Positions 11,604 to 23,912 of a stretch of DNA of 64,000 nucleotides are shown one piece after another. The DNA lies in contig NC_080557.1 in the NCBI RefSeq assembly GCF_030253575.1, positions 43,848,501 through 43,912,500 on the forward strand. The letters run 5' to 3'. Both the position numbers and the translations under genes were made by a program. Position 1 is the first letter of the stretch. Each line of letters starts with the position of its first letter. Under the pieces are notes generated by a model, which saw only the letters and a list, made by a program, of their open reading frames with translations, was not told where the DNA came from and did not search any database. This DNA comes from Rhododendron vialii. Taxonomy: Eukaryota; Streptophyta; Magnoliopsida; Ericales; Ericaceae.

Positions 11604-14600
11604 TTACTTTTTGGCATAAGTGACAGCCATGGGATGTTGAGGGCTGATTTTGAAGCCCTGAAGGGCCTGCATGGCAACTGAGGACTGCACATCATCCTCA
11701 AACTCAACAAAGGCAATACCTGGCTTTGCTTCGATCATTCGGACTTCCCTGAAACCAGGATACTGGTTGAAAAGCAACTGCAGCATCGTACTCGTTGACT
11801 CGTGGGGTAAATTCTGTATAAATAGAATATTGTTCGGAGCTGCAGCAGATTCTTGTGCACCCGGCTTTCCAAAGGAAGCCTGTATGTCATACACACACCA
11901 GAAGTTCAGTGAGTTCACTAAGTTGAAAAGCACAATAGACTGCCAGACTCAAATCTTTAAAGAATATATGCATATGCATATGCATATGCAGGGGACAACC
12001 CACAGTCATAGCAAAATGGGTACATGAAAAGAGTGGAAAAGTTGGAAGTGATCCATGAGCACAGTTATCAAATGAAAACTCAATTCATGTATTTGTATTC
12101 CATTTTTTTCATGTCACATATTGAGAATTGTAAGGCATTAAGGGAACAAGCGGAATAAGGTCTTTCTAAAGTTACAAAAAACATCCGCCGCAAGGCATTA
12201 ACGAAATGCCACAAATAAGGGAGTGTCACCCCTTTACAAAAAGGGCTAAAAAAGCCAGCATATTTTATGTTGAATTATGGCAAGAAGGACTTTTTTTTAT
12301 CCTCAACAGAAAACCCACGTGAAAGTGCCCCAGCATGCCTAGGGAAAGGGGTGGGGTTCGGAAACAACTGAATATGCGATATACAAATGCAGGAAACTTA
12401 CAGTTGGGCCTCCATTGATGTCACTTCTGGTACCATTAGCAGTAGCAGAACGCTGTGGTTCTTCGCCACGCCTCTTTCTGTCAGCTGTAAATGCAGATGT
12501 AGATAAAACAAAATGAAACCACAGATAAGAATGGTAAACTCACGTAGGTTAACGAGTTAACCAATGGAAAACCCAGTCATCAAACTGTAAATCAATATAG
12601 CATAGCAAAACCAACTACAAGTTAATAAAAGAAAACCATTTTATATATATGAAGGGGGCCTACGATTAAATGGTTAAAACGAGGCCAACCACTTGGTGCG
12701 GAAAGCTTTCAGGAATGCAGTCCGCATATGAAAAACTAAAGTTCCTTACTATTATTACCGAAATTGAGGAGAAGAAAAAAAACATGCCGAAGAAAAAAAC
12801 ACGAAAAGAAGACAAATAAAACTATACTCCAGCCTATTCAGAACAAAAACTTCAGATTTCAGATACCAAATTTATCACATGCAGCTAAAGTTTGAAATAG
12901 TGTAAATACAAATTCAAAAACTGAAATTAACATTGTTCCATGATAAAAGATTGGGAGGACGGAAACTGCAGAATGACATCTACTCACCTTTTTCCTCTTG
13001 CTTCTTTTTCTTGTCTCTTGGTACATATGTACCATCTGCTTTAGCTACACACTCTGACTTTGTTTTTGCATATTGTATCCTCTGCATGGATTCGAAAACT
13101 TGGTCATGTGGTACAAGAAATTTGATATGCTCTAAAGAATGTAATCTTGATGAAAACCTTTAGGTAATAATCAAATAGATCAAGCTGCTGCAACCTTTCA
13201 TCTTATTAAGATATCAAGATATTCTGAATTTGATGAATGAGGTAGAGCATTAAATGATTTTCTCAAGGCAACCTTTTAATCTATGCATTTATACATCAAA
13301 TTAGTAGACAAATTTCCCGCTCCTCTTTCAGGTCATTCTTATAAATTACTCCCCTTGGTTGCAGCATCTTCTCTGACATTTCAGGAATAACTCCATTAGC
13401 AGGACATGGGGTGTAGTGGACATCCACAGGCCTAAGTCACGTCATTAAAGCTTCCCATTAGGATTGCCAACTCTATTAGAAACTCGACAACAGGAAACTC
13501 ATCACACGGCTTACATAGATTCGTCAAAATATTTTCGCAAATCTTTGGAATAGTGTGATGTACCAGATGTGATGGTTAAGATACCTTCGGAGGGATTCTA
13601 GGATCTTCTTTCACTTTCCCAATCTCTTTCTTTTCCTTGACGTATGAAAGCAGAATTGTAGATTCTAATCACAACTCGCTAACCCAACCTATTGCAAATC
13701 ATGCAATCCATTGGTCTACTTCCATAATCATGATCCTTTCCCTAAACTATAAACCGTTCCCTAGCACCCAAAAGCCTATAACAGGTCTCCACAACTCCAG
13801 CAGCAATTCTATGTTATTCAGCAGTTAATTACTTGGCAAACCAACCTCAATTCCTATCAATCATCAGTGACACAGACCTAAAGATTCCACAGATGCTACT
13901 TCTGCGATCAACATAGAAGGTCATAAGCCCCAAAACCTCGTCTTACACAGCCAAATTACAACTCAAACCTCCACGAACTCAAACTCATAATCCATGATCC
14001 TTTTAGTCAAATCAAAATAATAATAAGAATAACCAACCTCAAAAACCATATATGTTTGCCCTGAATCAATTCTGGTAATGGATTTTCCAGAGTGTCGATG
14101 CGTATTTGTCCCGCAACAAGGAGATGACGGGTCTATTCTGGAACTAAATTGATTTCTAGAAGTTCAAAATTACATAACATTGTATCAGTCTATCAGGTTC
14201 ACATATGTAAAATCCACCCATCTATCTATCAACTACTCCCTCCCAGAGCTGCAAACGAACCGAGCTGCTCGGCTCGGCTCGGTTCGTTTAGTAATTGAGC
14301 CGAGCTCGAGCTCGAGTTTTAGGCGAGTTTAGTAAATGAGCTAAGCTCAACACTCAAAAGCTGAGCTCGTATATATAGGCTCGGCACGTTTAAAGAGGCT
14401 CGTTAAGTAAATTAACCAGACTTGGATCGTTTACAGCCTAGCCGGGTTCAAACTCGAGTTTTAGGCTCTTTTAGTCAACGAGCCTACTTTGTTGAACATA
14501 AGAAAACAAGATCTATCTTACAAAAGTACTACTATAATTGATAGATATAATCAACTTTTTAATCCAGTTAGAATAGAACGAGGAATAAACAAATCGGGAC

Positions 14601-14977
14601 AGAGGGACTACAGTTAAACGCGAAATTTAGGCCTACCATAGGTTTATCATAGAACGGAAAGTTCTGCATCTGCCGCACTGCATTGCTGGCAGCTGTAACG
14701 TCACTAAACACAACCCACGCTTGTCCTCGAAGCTTAGCAGTTTTCAACGCAACGATGTCCAAAACCCGTCCGTACTGTGAGAACAAAGCATAAAGAGATC
14801 TCTTCAGCTCTGCTATGACGAAAGAAAACGGTTGAGGTAAAAGATTAAATTAATCCGTAATCGGTTGATTGTGATGCGAAATCGAGTGTAAACAAGTTTA
14901 CCTTCTTTCTTGACCTTCTCGTTGAGATTCTTTACGTAGATAGTTTGATTAGGCGGAATGTCGCCGGAGAGCATCAT
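11604..14977 (-). CDS. U2B'': U2 small nuclear ribonucleoprotein B'' (U1A/U2B''/SNF family)
   Basis: Exons are 14902-14977, 14637-14809, 12988-13081, 12402-12484 and 11604-11879, GT-AG throughout, total 702 nt and 233 aa, the usual length of plant U2B''. RRM1 has RNP2 IYVKNL (13-18) and RNP1 RGQAWVVF (53-60). A lysine/arginine-rich linker (about 105-125) leads to RRM2 with RNP2 LFIQNL (161-166) and RNP1-like KPGIAFVEF (194-202), ending TYAKK. The protein binds stem-loop IV of U2 snRNA with U2A' and belongs to the nuclear U2 snRNP used in branch-site recognition. Two consecutive ATGs start the frame (14977 or 14974); the first is chosen. Intron 2 (1555 bp) carries a MITE. Plant U1A and U2B'' are related, but the sequence order and linker fit U2B'' better. 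A truncated duplicate of its 5' part lies at 46595-46936. Confidence 0.93.
14245..14495. mobile_element. GGCTCG-rich MITE in U2B'' intron 2
   Basis: The block begins AGAGCTGCAAACGAACCGAG and is full of GGCTCG/CGAGCTCGAG words, a layout common in short plant hAT-like MITEs. The same element is at the matching place in the duplicated copy (about 46189-46440), so it was there before the duplication. Its far end and target duplication were not resolved. Confidence 0.5.
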
Positions 14978-16012
14978 CGCTCAGCACCACTGCCACAGAG
15001 AGAGAGAGGGTTTGGGAAAGGAGAAACGTTCTGAAAATTCTAGACTTCTAACGATCTGAGCCCTAACTGAAATCCAGTTATAGTAATGGGTTAGTCTAGC
15101 GACTCTAACCAGAAGATTTTGGGCCAGCGAACGTTGGGCCGGGCCGAAATAGTGAGTTTTACCTCTTTTTGATCCCCATTTTAGCAGCTAAAATTAGGAT
15201 GGCAGCGGACAGGGACGGGTGGGTTTTGCCGTACCCGATCCCTATCCGAAAAGCACCATACTGCTCCGACCTCGCTTGGAACGTTGACCGGCTAATGCGT
15301 GGGCGAGCTTGTCCAACCTTGATTGGGGAACGAGTTTACTTGCCCCATTCGACCCCGTAAAATTGAGGAAAAAAATTATGCAAACTAAAATACTATACCT
15401 TAGTCGTTAAACACAACTTAGGGATCGATAATCAATTCATTTCCGTACTATTATTTCTCTGAACTTGTATTATGTAGAGACTCGTCAGCAATTAATGAAC
15501 AAATTTTATGAAATTGATTACCGATACAAATACAAACAAAGTCTTTGTAAGTGGGGCCCGCTAGTTTAATCAGTAAAGACACACGTAAGTTGGACCAGAC
15601 CGTTTATAAAAAAAGAAAAAAAAAGAAAAAAAAAAGAGGCTTTTGTTTACTCCCTTTGTTTTTCTTTGGAAAATAATATTAACACTTCAAAAATTGATGC
15701 AAACATTTCAAAATCAGCGTAATTTCAAAGACATTTTTTTTTATTTTTTAGAGTGCCAGCGACATTTTTTTTTATTTTTTAGAGTGCCAGCTCCATCAAT
15801 TGTCGGAGTATCAATATCATTTCCTTCTTGTTTTTGATCGGCCGAAAACCCGCTGAAACTCAACAGCTGGTCGAATTACTATGCATGGTTTAAGATATAT
15901 GGGTACTGAAACTTCCTTATGGTTATGGGTATTCTTCTCCCTATTGAAACGGTAAAGCAATTATGGGTAAACCTCCACATAATTATATCCTTTGAGAGCA
16001 TCTCCAATCCAT
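14978..16012. other. U2B'' upstream region and spacer
   Basis: Carries the promoter side of the U2B'' gene. GA repeats at about 15000-15010 form a CT-rich leader on the coding strand. The region to about 15640 is duplicated at 46937-47570 and 48563-48650. A tandem duplication of about 31 bp (ACATTTTTTTTTATTTTTTA plus GAGTGCCAGCG) lies at 15731-15791. No other gene is visible. Confidence 0.55.
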
Positions 16013-16324
16013 CCAAAATAGAGGATGGATGTAACACATTGAAGGGAGATTTTGTAATTTATTCTATTTTTTCTTCACTTTTTGTACTTTTTGAGAGAAT
16101 CTTTGAAGGACCCATCATCCTTTTTAGAGTTTTGGAAGAATTTTGTACTCAAAATTTACTTTTGATCCTCCATTTTTAGAGGACCAAATTTACTTTTAGA
16201 GGACCAAACTCTAAAAAGGACGGTGGGTCCCTCAAAAATTCTCCCAAAAATTACAAAAAGTGAAGAAAAATGAGAATAAATTATAAAATCTCCCCTCAAT
16301 ATGTCACATCCATCCTCTATTTTG
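16013..16324. mobile_element. Foldback MITE, about 150-bp arms
   Basis: CCAAAATAGAGGATGGATGT opens the left arm, and the same order appears inverted at the right end, ending at 16324. The arms match over roughly 150 bp with scattered differences, including GAGATTTTGTAATTTATTCT and CCTTTTTAGAGTTT. It has no coding capacity. It is a non-autonomous inverted-repeat element of unassigned superfamily. Confidence 0.75.
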
Positions 16325-17852
16325 GAGAAAAGAATACGACTATTCTTCTTTACTTTCTTCCACTCTCCTCCCCATCCCCCTCTGCTTCCGAAACGGAAAA
16401 ACTATAATTGAGGTGAGTATATTTTATTGTTTTCTTTTTTTTTTTGCGAATAGAATTATTCACATGCATAGATTTTATTGTTTACTTCCGTCTTGTGCGT
16501 TAAAAGAGTTAACGGACTTTTTTTTTTTTTTTTTTCAGTTCGTTGTAAAGTTGGCCGTTAGTTTGATTTGCATTTTTCTATTTTGATGATCTTAACACAT
16601 TTTCGTTTTTGGTACGTTTTTTTTTCCACTTTATTTTCTATTTCAATGTTCACTCAACCATGCACAATTAATACATTGAGGAAACTGATTATTATTTTTT
16701 TTTGACCAAGGAAACTGATTCCTTTTCGTTTTTTTTTTCCTTCTATCGTATGTGTTGGTGTACACTGCATGGGAGGTAATATTTTTTTTCTATAAATAAA
16801 AACTAAAAAGAGAGGGTTGGATATTAAATAAAAAGACTTGATTGGGTAAACAATGACATGCTATAATGAAAAATACATTGATTGATTTCTGAAATTGCCG
16901 TGGAAAGCAAGATATATTGTGTCGTTTCCCTATCAAGTTTTGAGCTTTCTAACGGTACATGTGACAAACCAAGTAGAGAAACCTTTGTTCTTCTCAGTAA
17001 CATGAGTTTAAAACATAGAATGATACTCTTTCCTAATTATGCATATTATTCATAAATTTCAATGTCGAGAAAATGTTCTGCGATAATAAAAAAGGATTTA
17101 CAACATAAATAATTTGAAAAGTCATCACCTATGGGTTCGGGCCTTCTTAGACTCATTTCATCTTTTTTCTCTTCCAAAAAAAAAAAAACTCCATCTTTTT
17201 AGTCACTTATTTGGTGACTATGCTTTTATAAACTTTGTCTACCCCGCCCCCTACATTGGGTTTTGCTCTTTTCTATTAGCAAATTATCTGTGCCTACGGC
17301 ACTCCAAACTATGTCAAATAATTTAAATTTAGTGAGAACATGATAAGTGTAATTAAAAATTTGAGAATGCATAAGAATTTTCTTTAAGTACTGTATTTTT
17401 TCGAAAACCAAACGTGAATCAAATCTTTTTACCAGAAAAAGATTGGAATATTGGACTTTCAAAGCACGTTTTTTTTTAAAATTCATGTTATTAGGCTTTT
17501 AAATGGTTGATTAGTGGTTAAATAAATTGAAATTGAGATGATGTTGGATTTTATTTAAATCTTGATGGATGTAATATATTTTGATGTTGATCTGTTTTAG
17601 ATAACTTCTTAAGACTTTTAGACATGGAAAAACTGATCATCTATGGGTATGTGAGTCAATCCATTTTATTTGCGTTCAATACATACAGTATATAAATTTT
17701 TTTTTTATACTTTTATGCTCTTTTCTTCAAAACATATTTCCATCAAAACATTGGTTACGGAGACTATGGACTATACTGGCTGATTTTTCAGAAAGTGAAA
17801 AAATAGTTAGTTTTTTATTCAACAAGTTTCTACCAATTGTAACACCATTTAT

Positions 17853-18240
17853 TTGACTCTCATTTTTTTGGTGTGTACCATTTATTTGACTCTCATTTTT
17901 TTGGTGTGCGTTCAGAATTACAGGATGAATAGTGAGAATGAAATTAATATGGTTTCAGTGACTAAACGAGTGGAGACGCATGAGGATGCTCAAGTTGTAG
18001 TTGAAGAGCAAAATATAAAAATTGACCCACAAATTGATAAGCATTCTACCTACAAAGACTAAACTGTGATTTTTAGTCTACTCACTTTGAAAAATACATG
18101 GTTCCAGTGACTGAGCGAGTGGAGATGCGCGCATGAAGCTCAAGTTGTAGTTGAAGAGTGAAATATACAAATTGACCCACAAATTAGTAAGCATTCTGGC
18201 TACAAAGACTAAACTGTGATTATTAGTCTACATTAGTTGA
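17853..18240 (+). repeat. Tandemly duplicated coding-like fragment
   Basis: A 70-codon frame (17853-18062) encodes an acidic peptide containing RVETHEDAQVVVEEQ. The block 17950-18075 is repeated with about a dozen changes at 18105-18230, where the frame is broken. The start of the first frame also overlaps a 33-bp repeat pair at 17848-17908. It looks like a captured or decayed exon. The parent gene is not recognised. Confidence 0.45.
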
Positions 18241-18344
18241 ATACACTGTAATTTTTTATATATAAAGAAATAAATGAGCCTCTCGAAGCAAATGAAGAGC
18301 AAACTGTTGAAATTGATGGGATTTGCCATTGGTAAGGATGGGTA

Positions 18345-18410
18345 ATTTGTTTAAGCCAGGTCCGGAATGTCTTGCGTTGTGCCTTTTAGGCACGGGCAAT
18401 TGTGGTCATC
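18345..18410 (+). mobile_element. Helitron-like 3' end hairpin
   Basis: GTGCCTTTTAGGCAC (18379-18393) forms a short hairpin followed by GGGCAATTG. The same hairpin recurs at least seven times in the window, in several cases followed within 10-13 nt by CTAG and T, as expected for Helitron 3' ends. The CTRR signal is degenerate in this copy. Confidence 0.45.
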
Positions 18411-18429
18411 AAAGAACGACTAAAGTGAA

Positions 18430-18700
18430 GCTACAAAGGAAATACCACTTAGGTTCATTCCAAATCACATCTACCTCACAGTATTAATTTTTGCTGGTTA
18501 CTGAATACTGATATCCTTTTCAACTGCTCCATTCTGCAAGGTTAACACTTAACGACATTTGAGAGTTCTAGGTATATTCTTCTATAATGCTATCTTCTCT
18601 TGAATCTCTTCTTTCTTTGAGAGTTCTGAATTGCTCTTTATCTCCTCCCGCTGTTGGTTTTAAGTTTATCATATGCTTACTGATCAAAAAAAAAAAAGAG
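18430..18700. repeat. Dispersed duplicate, copy 1
   Basis: About 270 bp, from the TTCATTCCAAATCACATCTA word to TTTATCATATGCTTACTGATC, is repeated with small indels at 23030-23310 on the same strand. Both copies sit near Helitron-like ends, suggesting copying inside such elements. The unit itself is not recognised. Confidence 0.75.
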
Positions 18701-18996
18701 TTTATCTTTTTTTGATGTCGTATACTAGGTATTGTTGACTTTTCATTTTCTTTTTTTTAACTCAATTAATTGTGTCACGAACACAACTGTTTGGATTGCT
18801 TGGCATGGAGTCTTAAGTTTCAGTTGCTTTATGGATTTCAGTCCTCTGAAATGAGAGTAAATCTTACTACTTTTAGAACTACACATTATTTGACTGTTAT
18901 GTATCGATCAAGTTGGTGCATATTTGTTTTCCATGGTTAAAACATAGATGATGGTTTTGTATTAGTATTCCAGTCTATGATGTCAAGATAGGTTAT

Positions 18997-19182
18997 ATGG
19001 TATGTGTTGGAACATGTCGGAATGCGAATATGAAAAGTTCCATCTCCAGAACTGAACTTAAAAGATTGGTGCGTAATATTCATTGTATGGACCCGGCCAC
19101 CACTTATGGATCATGTGTTGCACGCAGCAAAGACCACCAATTTGTAAGTATATTTGTATTCATTGACACATTTGAATACTAA
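18997..19182 (+). other. Unrecognised short open frame
   Basis: A 61-codon frame starting MVCVGTCRNANMKSS lies between Helitron-like hairpins. It has no recognised domain and no clear splice partners. It could be a captured exon fragment or chance; it is listed only because it is the clearest frame in this stretch. Confidence 0.2.
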
Positions 19183-19794
19183 CGGATGGCTCTCTATTTT
19201 TTTTTCTCACTTGAAATCATCTAACATTCGGATTAATTTGGTTCCTCAACCAAAAATTCAACGCCTTTGCCCAATTTTTATCGACCGATGAGAATTATTT
19301 TACCTCAACTCATCAATGGACTGATAATTTGCATTCTATATATCTATAACCCTGTGTAATCTTGCTCTTCTATGTGTGTAGCTCTCTTGCTTCTTTGTAC
19401 ATGCAATCAATGTTTCTAATGGAAAAGGATTAAGGTGGATTTGATACTCTTCTTTCAAGGGAACTGGAGTTGAAAAACTATTTTCTGAATAGTTTTCCTT
19501 TTCCTTTAGTCAATATGCATGTTTGCGATGTTTTGATTTCAGAGTTTGAAAAACTAGAGAAATGGCTGGTAATCAAAATATTTGTATTCATTCCCTCTTT
19601 GATGAGAAATAGCTATTCAATTTTCGTGTCCCAAGCAAATAAAAGATGAGTTTGTCTATAGTTTACGTCGATGTAGTCAATAGTATAATGAGTAATTGAT
19701 TTTTTGTGGTGATAAAATTATGTTGGTATGTGCTTTTAGGCACGATTTGTTTGCTCACACCTGGCTAAAGGTCACTCAAAATCATATTGAATAA

Positions 19795-20428
19795 CGAATT
19801 CTTCGACACGTGCCTTCAGGCACGGACAACCCCTAAAATACTTGATGCTTGAAATGGTATGATCTCCAAGAACAACACCTGCTACGCTTTGAACTTGGCT
19901 CGCGCAGGGGCGCTCAACTTTTTTGGCTCCTTCCCTGCCCGGAAGTTCGCTTATGGCAACTAAGTTCTAAAGCATTGGTCAAGATAGTAGAAGCAACAAG
20001 GAGAAAGACACCTTTCAGTTGAAACAATATTTGTTTTTATAGTGGCCAACCTTGCAATGTCGAAAGTCATGTCGAGATAAAAGTGAAACCACCTCAAACT
20101 TCTTTCATATCGAGTTGATTAGGTAGCTAGATGTGAAACCACCTCAATCTTCTTTCATTTCGATGGTTTTTTTTTTTTTTTTTTCCATTTTGATGTTGCT
20201 TTGATGTGAATTTTGCGAAGACATTTGGGTTTTTGTTATGTGATCAATTATAATCAAATGGTTAATATAGCGTAAAGTTAAATTTTGTTCACAAGAGCCT
20301 TCAGGCACAAAGTTAAATTTTGTTCTCAAGGGCCTTCAGGCACGAGTATTCCATTAACTAAGCTCATACCTAGCTAAGGTCACTCGAAATCATATTAACA
20401 AATTCATGAAGGCACGGGCAAATACTAG
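19795..20428 (+). mobile_element. Cluster of Helitron-like 3' ends
   Basis: GTGCCTTCAGGCAC hairpins occur at 19810-19823 (then CCCCTAAAAT, a CTRR match) and as variants at 20295-20308 and 20330-20343. A last GGCACGGGCAAATACTAGT with CTAG lies at 20425-20428. A 35-bp tandem duplication (about 20274-20343) multiplies the hairpin. Several nested or truncated Helitron termini are the simplest reading; 5' ends were not identified. Confidence 0.5.
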
Positions 20429-20857
20429 TACTAGTATTATACAAATCGCGTCGGTGTGGTGGTCTCCACATTTTGTCTACATAAATCTTGATCGTTTGAT
20501 TTAACATACATTTCTCTGCATAAATCCTAGCCCTTTATTCATTTCCATTCTAATACCCCGGCAATAAACGATTTCCCAGTTATTCTTTTTTTTTTTTTTT
20601 TGGGTCAAACAGAAATTGATTTCCCAGTTATTCATTTCCTATACGGCAATGCAAAGTGGGCAAAGTTGAAAATGACAACAATTGCTATTCTATTCCCAAA
20701 CCATAAATTGACAAACATTAAAAACGGCAACATTTACAGCAATAATTGCTATTTTGTTCCTAAACCAATTTCATTGTTTTGTATTATAGATTGTTTTGTA
20801 TTATGGATGCTTGAAATTGCTGTTTGATTCTCATTTTCCATTTTTCGGTAATGAAAT

Positions 20858-21110
20858 TTGGGTGAACGAATCTCTCTCTCGCGCGCTCTCTCTCTCTCCC
20901 TAATCGTTTTCTTTCCACTTCTCTTTCCCATCTCCCTCACTCTCGCCCTCTTTCCAGTGAAAATACAAATCGCGACGATGTGGGGGTTTTCTTCCAGTTC
21001 TCTTTCCTGGCCCCGTGACTCTCGCCCTCTCTCTAGTTCTCTCCCTACAAGTATGACTCTTTCGTTCTCTCTTTTTTTTTTTTTTTTGATTAAATCTTTT
21101 TCGAATCTTG
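20858..21110. repeat. CT-rich dispersed duplicate, copy 1
   Basis: The stretch containing TTTTCTTTCCACTTCTCTTT, CTCCCTCACTCTCGCCCTCT and ACTCTTTCGTTCTCTC is repeated in diverged form at about 22090-22345. Open frames here on both strands are low-complexity by-products of the CT repeats, not genes. Confidence 0.6.
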
Positions 21111-21301
21111 CACATATTTTGAATTGACCAACTCTTCTATTTTTCCCAAGCAAAATTATTTTTGGTTAAATCTTTTTCAAAATCTTGCAACAATTTGTTT
21201 TTTCTTCAGTTCGTTTCTGAAAATTATAGAATCAAAAGCAACAAACGGAAACCAGATGACTGGAAAGAAAATTAAAAAAGGTAAATCTGTCCACACAAAT
21301 A

Positions 21302-21623
21302 ATCTGTGCACAGATTTTGTTGTGGGCCCCACCACGGGTCCCACACAAAATATCCGAACCGTTCATTAAATGTAAAACATTTTTTCAAGGGTTTCCGTAA
21401 AAAATCAGCTCAATCCAATACCTATAGGTGCTTGATCTAATTATCTAATATTTCATTACCTGAAAATCTGAATGAAAATTTAGATGATTCGATCGAGTAT
21501 CTATAGGTATTAGATTGAGCTTATTTTTTACGAGGACCCTTGAAAAAATATTTTACATATAATGAACGGCTCGGATCGTTTGTGTAGGACCCGTGGTAGA
21601 TCCTACAACACAAGTGCACAGAT
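21302..21623. mobile_element. Foldback MITE, about 140-bp arms
   Basis: ATCTGTGCAC at the left end is inverted as GTGCACAGAT at the right end. Internally, matching arm segments include CCACGGGTCC, CCGTTCATTA, TTTTTTCAAGGGT and AATACCTATAG. No coding capacity. Its outer words resemble those of the element at 41505-41731, so the two may belong to one superfamily. Confidence 0.75.
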
Positions 21624-22089
21624 GTATGTGTGATTAGCAGGGTTCAATTAAAAACTCTCAGTGTGGACAACCAGATAACCACAGCCATGAGTATTATTAT
21701 TAAAGATTAAAAAAAGGATTGAACCATGACCACAACCATGACTAATTATTGAATTGAATGATTCCTTATCTTATAAAGTTTGATACCATCCTCTTTTTTT
21801 TTGTTTCTTAGCACGCATGTTTCGCTAGGATTGTAATGATTTATGAGCAATTGGGTAGACTAGGATTGGAGTTTTGGATATACACGCATTTTTGGTAATG
21901 ATGATTTCTGAACATGCCCGTGCATTGAAAGAGAATATATGTAATAATTTATATAGGGGCATTGAAAGACATGGTAAATGAATTTTTGGTAATTAATGTT
22001 TTTTTAGTTAAGTCGATTTTGTTTAAATGATTTATTCTCATTGTTTGTTTCATATTCTGAATTTCCAGTTTTTGGTAATGATTTATCTC

Positions 22090-22345
22090 TCCCTAAATGT
22101 TTTCTTTCCAGTTCTCTTTCCCGTCTCCCTCACTCTTGCCCTCTATCCAGTACTCTCTACTCTCTCCACAGGTAGGACACTTTGTTCTCTCTCTCCTTTT
22201 TTTTTTAAACGGTTGTGACGGATGTGAATCGAAAAATGTGTTGTTTAGAATTAGTTCTTTATTCTTTATCCGCGTGGAATCCTCTCTTCTTTTATTTTCT
22301 TTCCCCAGTTCTCTTTGTTCTCAAAAACCATATATTGCACAAGCA
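22090..22345. repeat. CT-rich dispersed duplicate, copy 2
   Basis: Partner of the stretch at 20858-21110, sharing the order TTTTCTTTCCAGTTCTCTTT, CTCACTCTTGCCCTCT and a CTCTCTC block followed by a T tract. 22346-23030 has no gene; it includes a short repeat of ACCGACCCCTTAT/ACTGGCCCCTTAT around 22430-22490. Confidence 0.55.
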
Positions 22346-23024
22346 TAAGCTATTAGTTGTTGATCAGAAGAACATGTTTTGGAATATGGTTTAGAAATTA
22401 TGAAATTTCCTACTTTAAATTTTGCGTATCAAACCGACCCCTTATGCAGGTCTATCATGCGTATCGAACTGGCCCCTTATACAGGTCTATAATTGTTTTA
22501 CTACTGCATGAGAATGATTTGGTTTAGTTGTTATAATCTAATTAGTTGTTTAATTGGTATTCTATGTAAAGTGATTCAACAGTGATCATTTATTTTGTTT
22601 TTGTTGCATCTTGAACCACATATATACATAGGTTCAGGTTGGTTTTTATCGGATCAAAAAAAAGGTTGGTTTTTATAGCATGTTGCAAAACCATGAGAAG
22701 AGAACGCCTGTTAGGTGTTTGATAGAATGCCCTGTTGGGTGACTGACAAAAAATGTCTATTTTGCTAGCACTTGAATGTGTAGTATTTTACTGTGGTGTG
22801 GTATGTCTGCCATACTATAGTCTCTCATACGCAGATGTTGTAGAGTTTCATCTTTGATACGATGTAGACTATAGTCAATAGATTATTCAATTCCAATTTT
22901 GGTCCATACACAGTTGTTGTAGTGTTTCATCTTAACCAAAAAACATGCCTAGGTTCTTTTCAAACTAACATCCAGCGGAATAATGAGGTTAGCAGTTGGG
23001 GCTTCCCCCTCACAGTAAATACCA

Positions 23025-23310
23025 TTAATTTAGTTCTTAGGTTCATTCCAAATCACATCTACCTCATAGTATTAACTTTTGTTGGTTAATGATATCCTTT
23101 TCAACTGCTCCATTCTGCAAGGTTAACGACATTTGAGAGTTCTAGGTATATGAGATATATATATTCTTCTGTAATGCTACCTTCTCTTGAATCTCTTCTT
23201 TCTTTGATTTACATACTTTAATTGAATTGCTCTCTATCTCCTCCCGCTGTTGGTTCTGAGTTTATCATATGCTTGCTGATCAGAAAAAGAGAAAGAAGAG
23301 TTTATCATAT
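23025..23310. repeat. Dispersed duplicate, copy 2
   Basis: Same unit as 18430-18700, in the same orientation, including AACTGCTCCATTCTGCAAGG and TATCTCCTCCCGCTGTTGGT. 23311-23900 beyond it shows nothing recognisable. Confidence 0.75.
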
Positions 23311-23912
23311 GTTTTCTTTCTTCGTTGCGCTTCATTGTACAAGGAGTTGCTGCTTTATTGAAGAGAACGAATTTGTCGGTGGATTGGAGGAGGAGAAGGT
23401 TAGACGGTTCATGGTTATTGGCTCAAGGGGTATCATGTTCATTGGTTATGACTCATGAACATGTCGATGTCGGAAAAGGACAAGGTTATTCTGTACATTA
23501 GTTATTGCAGTATTCTTCTTCATTTGACTGTGGTTCTGTAACATTGAACTTTTATGTTTCCGATGGGAAAGTAGGGGACGAAGTGAAGAGAATTTGTTTT
23601 TGTTCATTTTGACGCACCATTGCTAAGATCAATTTGTAAACTTCTTATGTCTCAGATTAGTATCAAGTTCAATGTATTGGTATCTCTCTTTTCTCTTTCA
23701 AAGCACGCATTGGTATCTCTTTGATGCATTTAGGTTTGTGGAGATCTATGCATTTGAAGAGACTATATTTTCTTGAATATTGAATGGATGCTATTTTGTA
23801 TATCTTGCAAGTTCATATGGTAAGAAACAAAAACTGCATTATTTTTTTCTTAGAAGCTAATTTCTCTCCAATTTTTTCATACCTTCCGTTCTCTATTTTC
23901 TTTTTCTTTTTT

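Noticed and set aside
13637..13828. Open frame in U2B'' intron 2, also present at 45579
   Set aside because: It is conserved only because the intron was duplicated; it has no family and lies antisense within the intron.
20749..21153. 134-codon frame on the minus strand
   Set aside because: Composed of Arg/Glu runs from CT-repeat DNA; low-complexity shadow with no domain.
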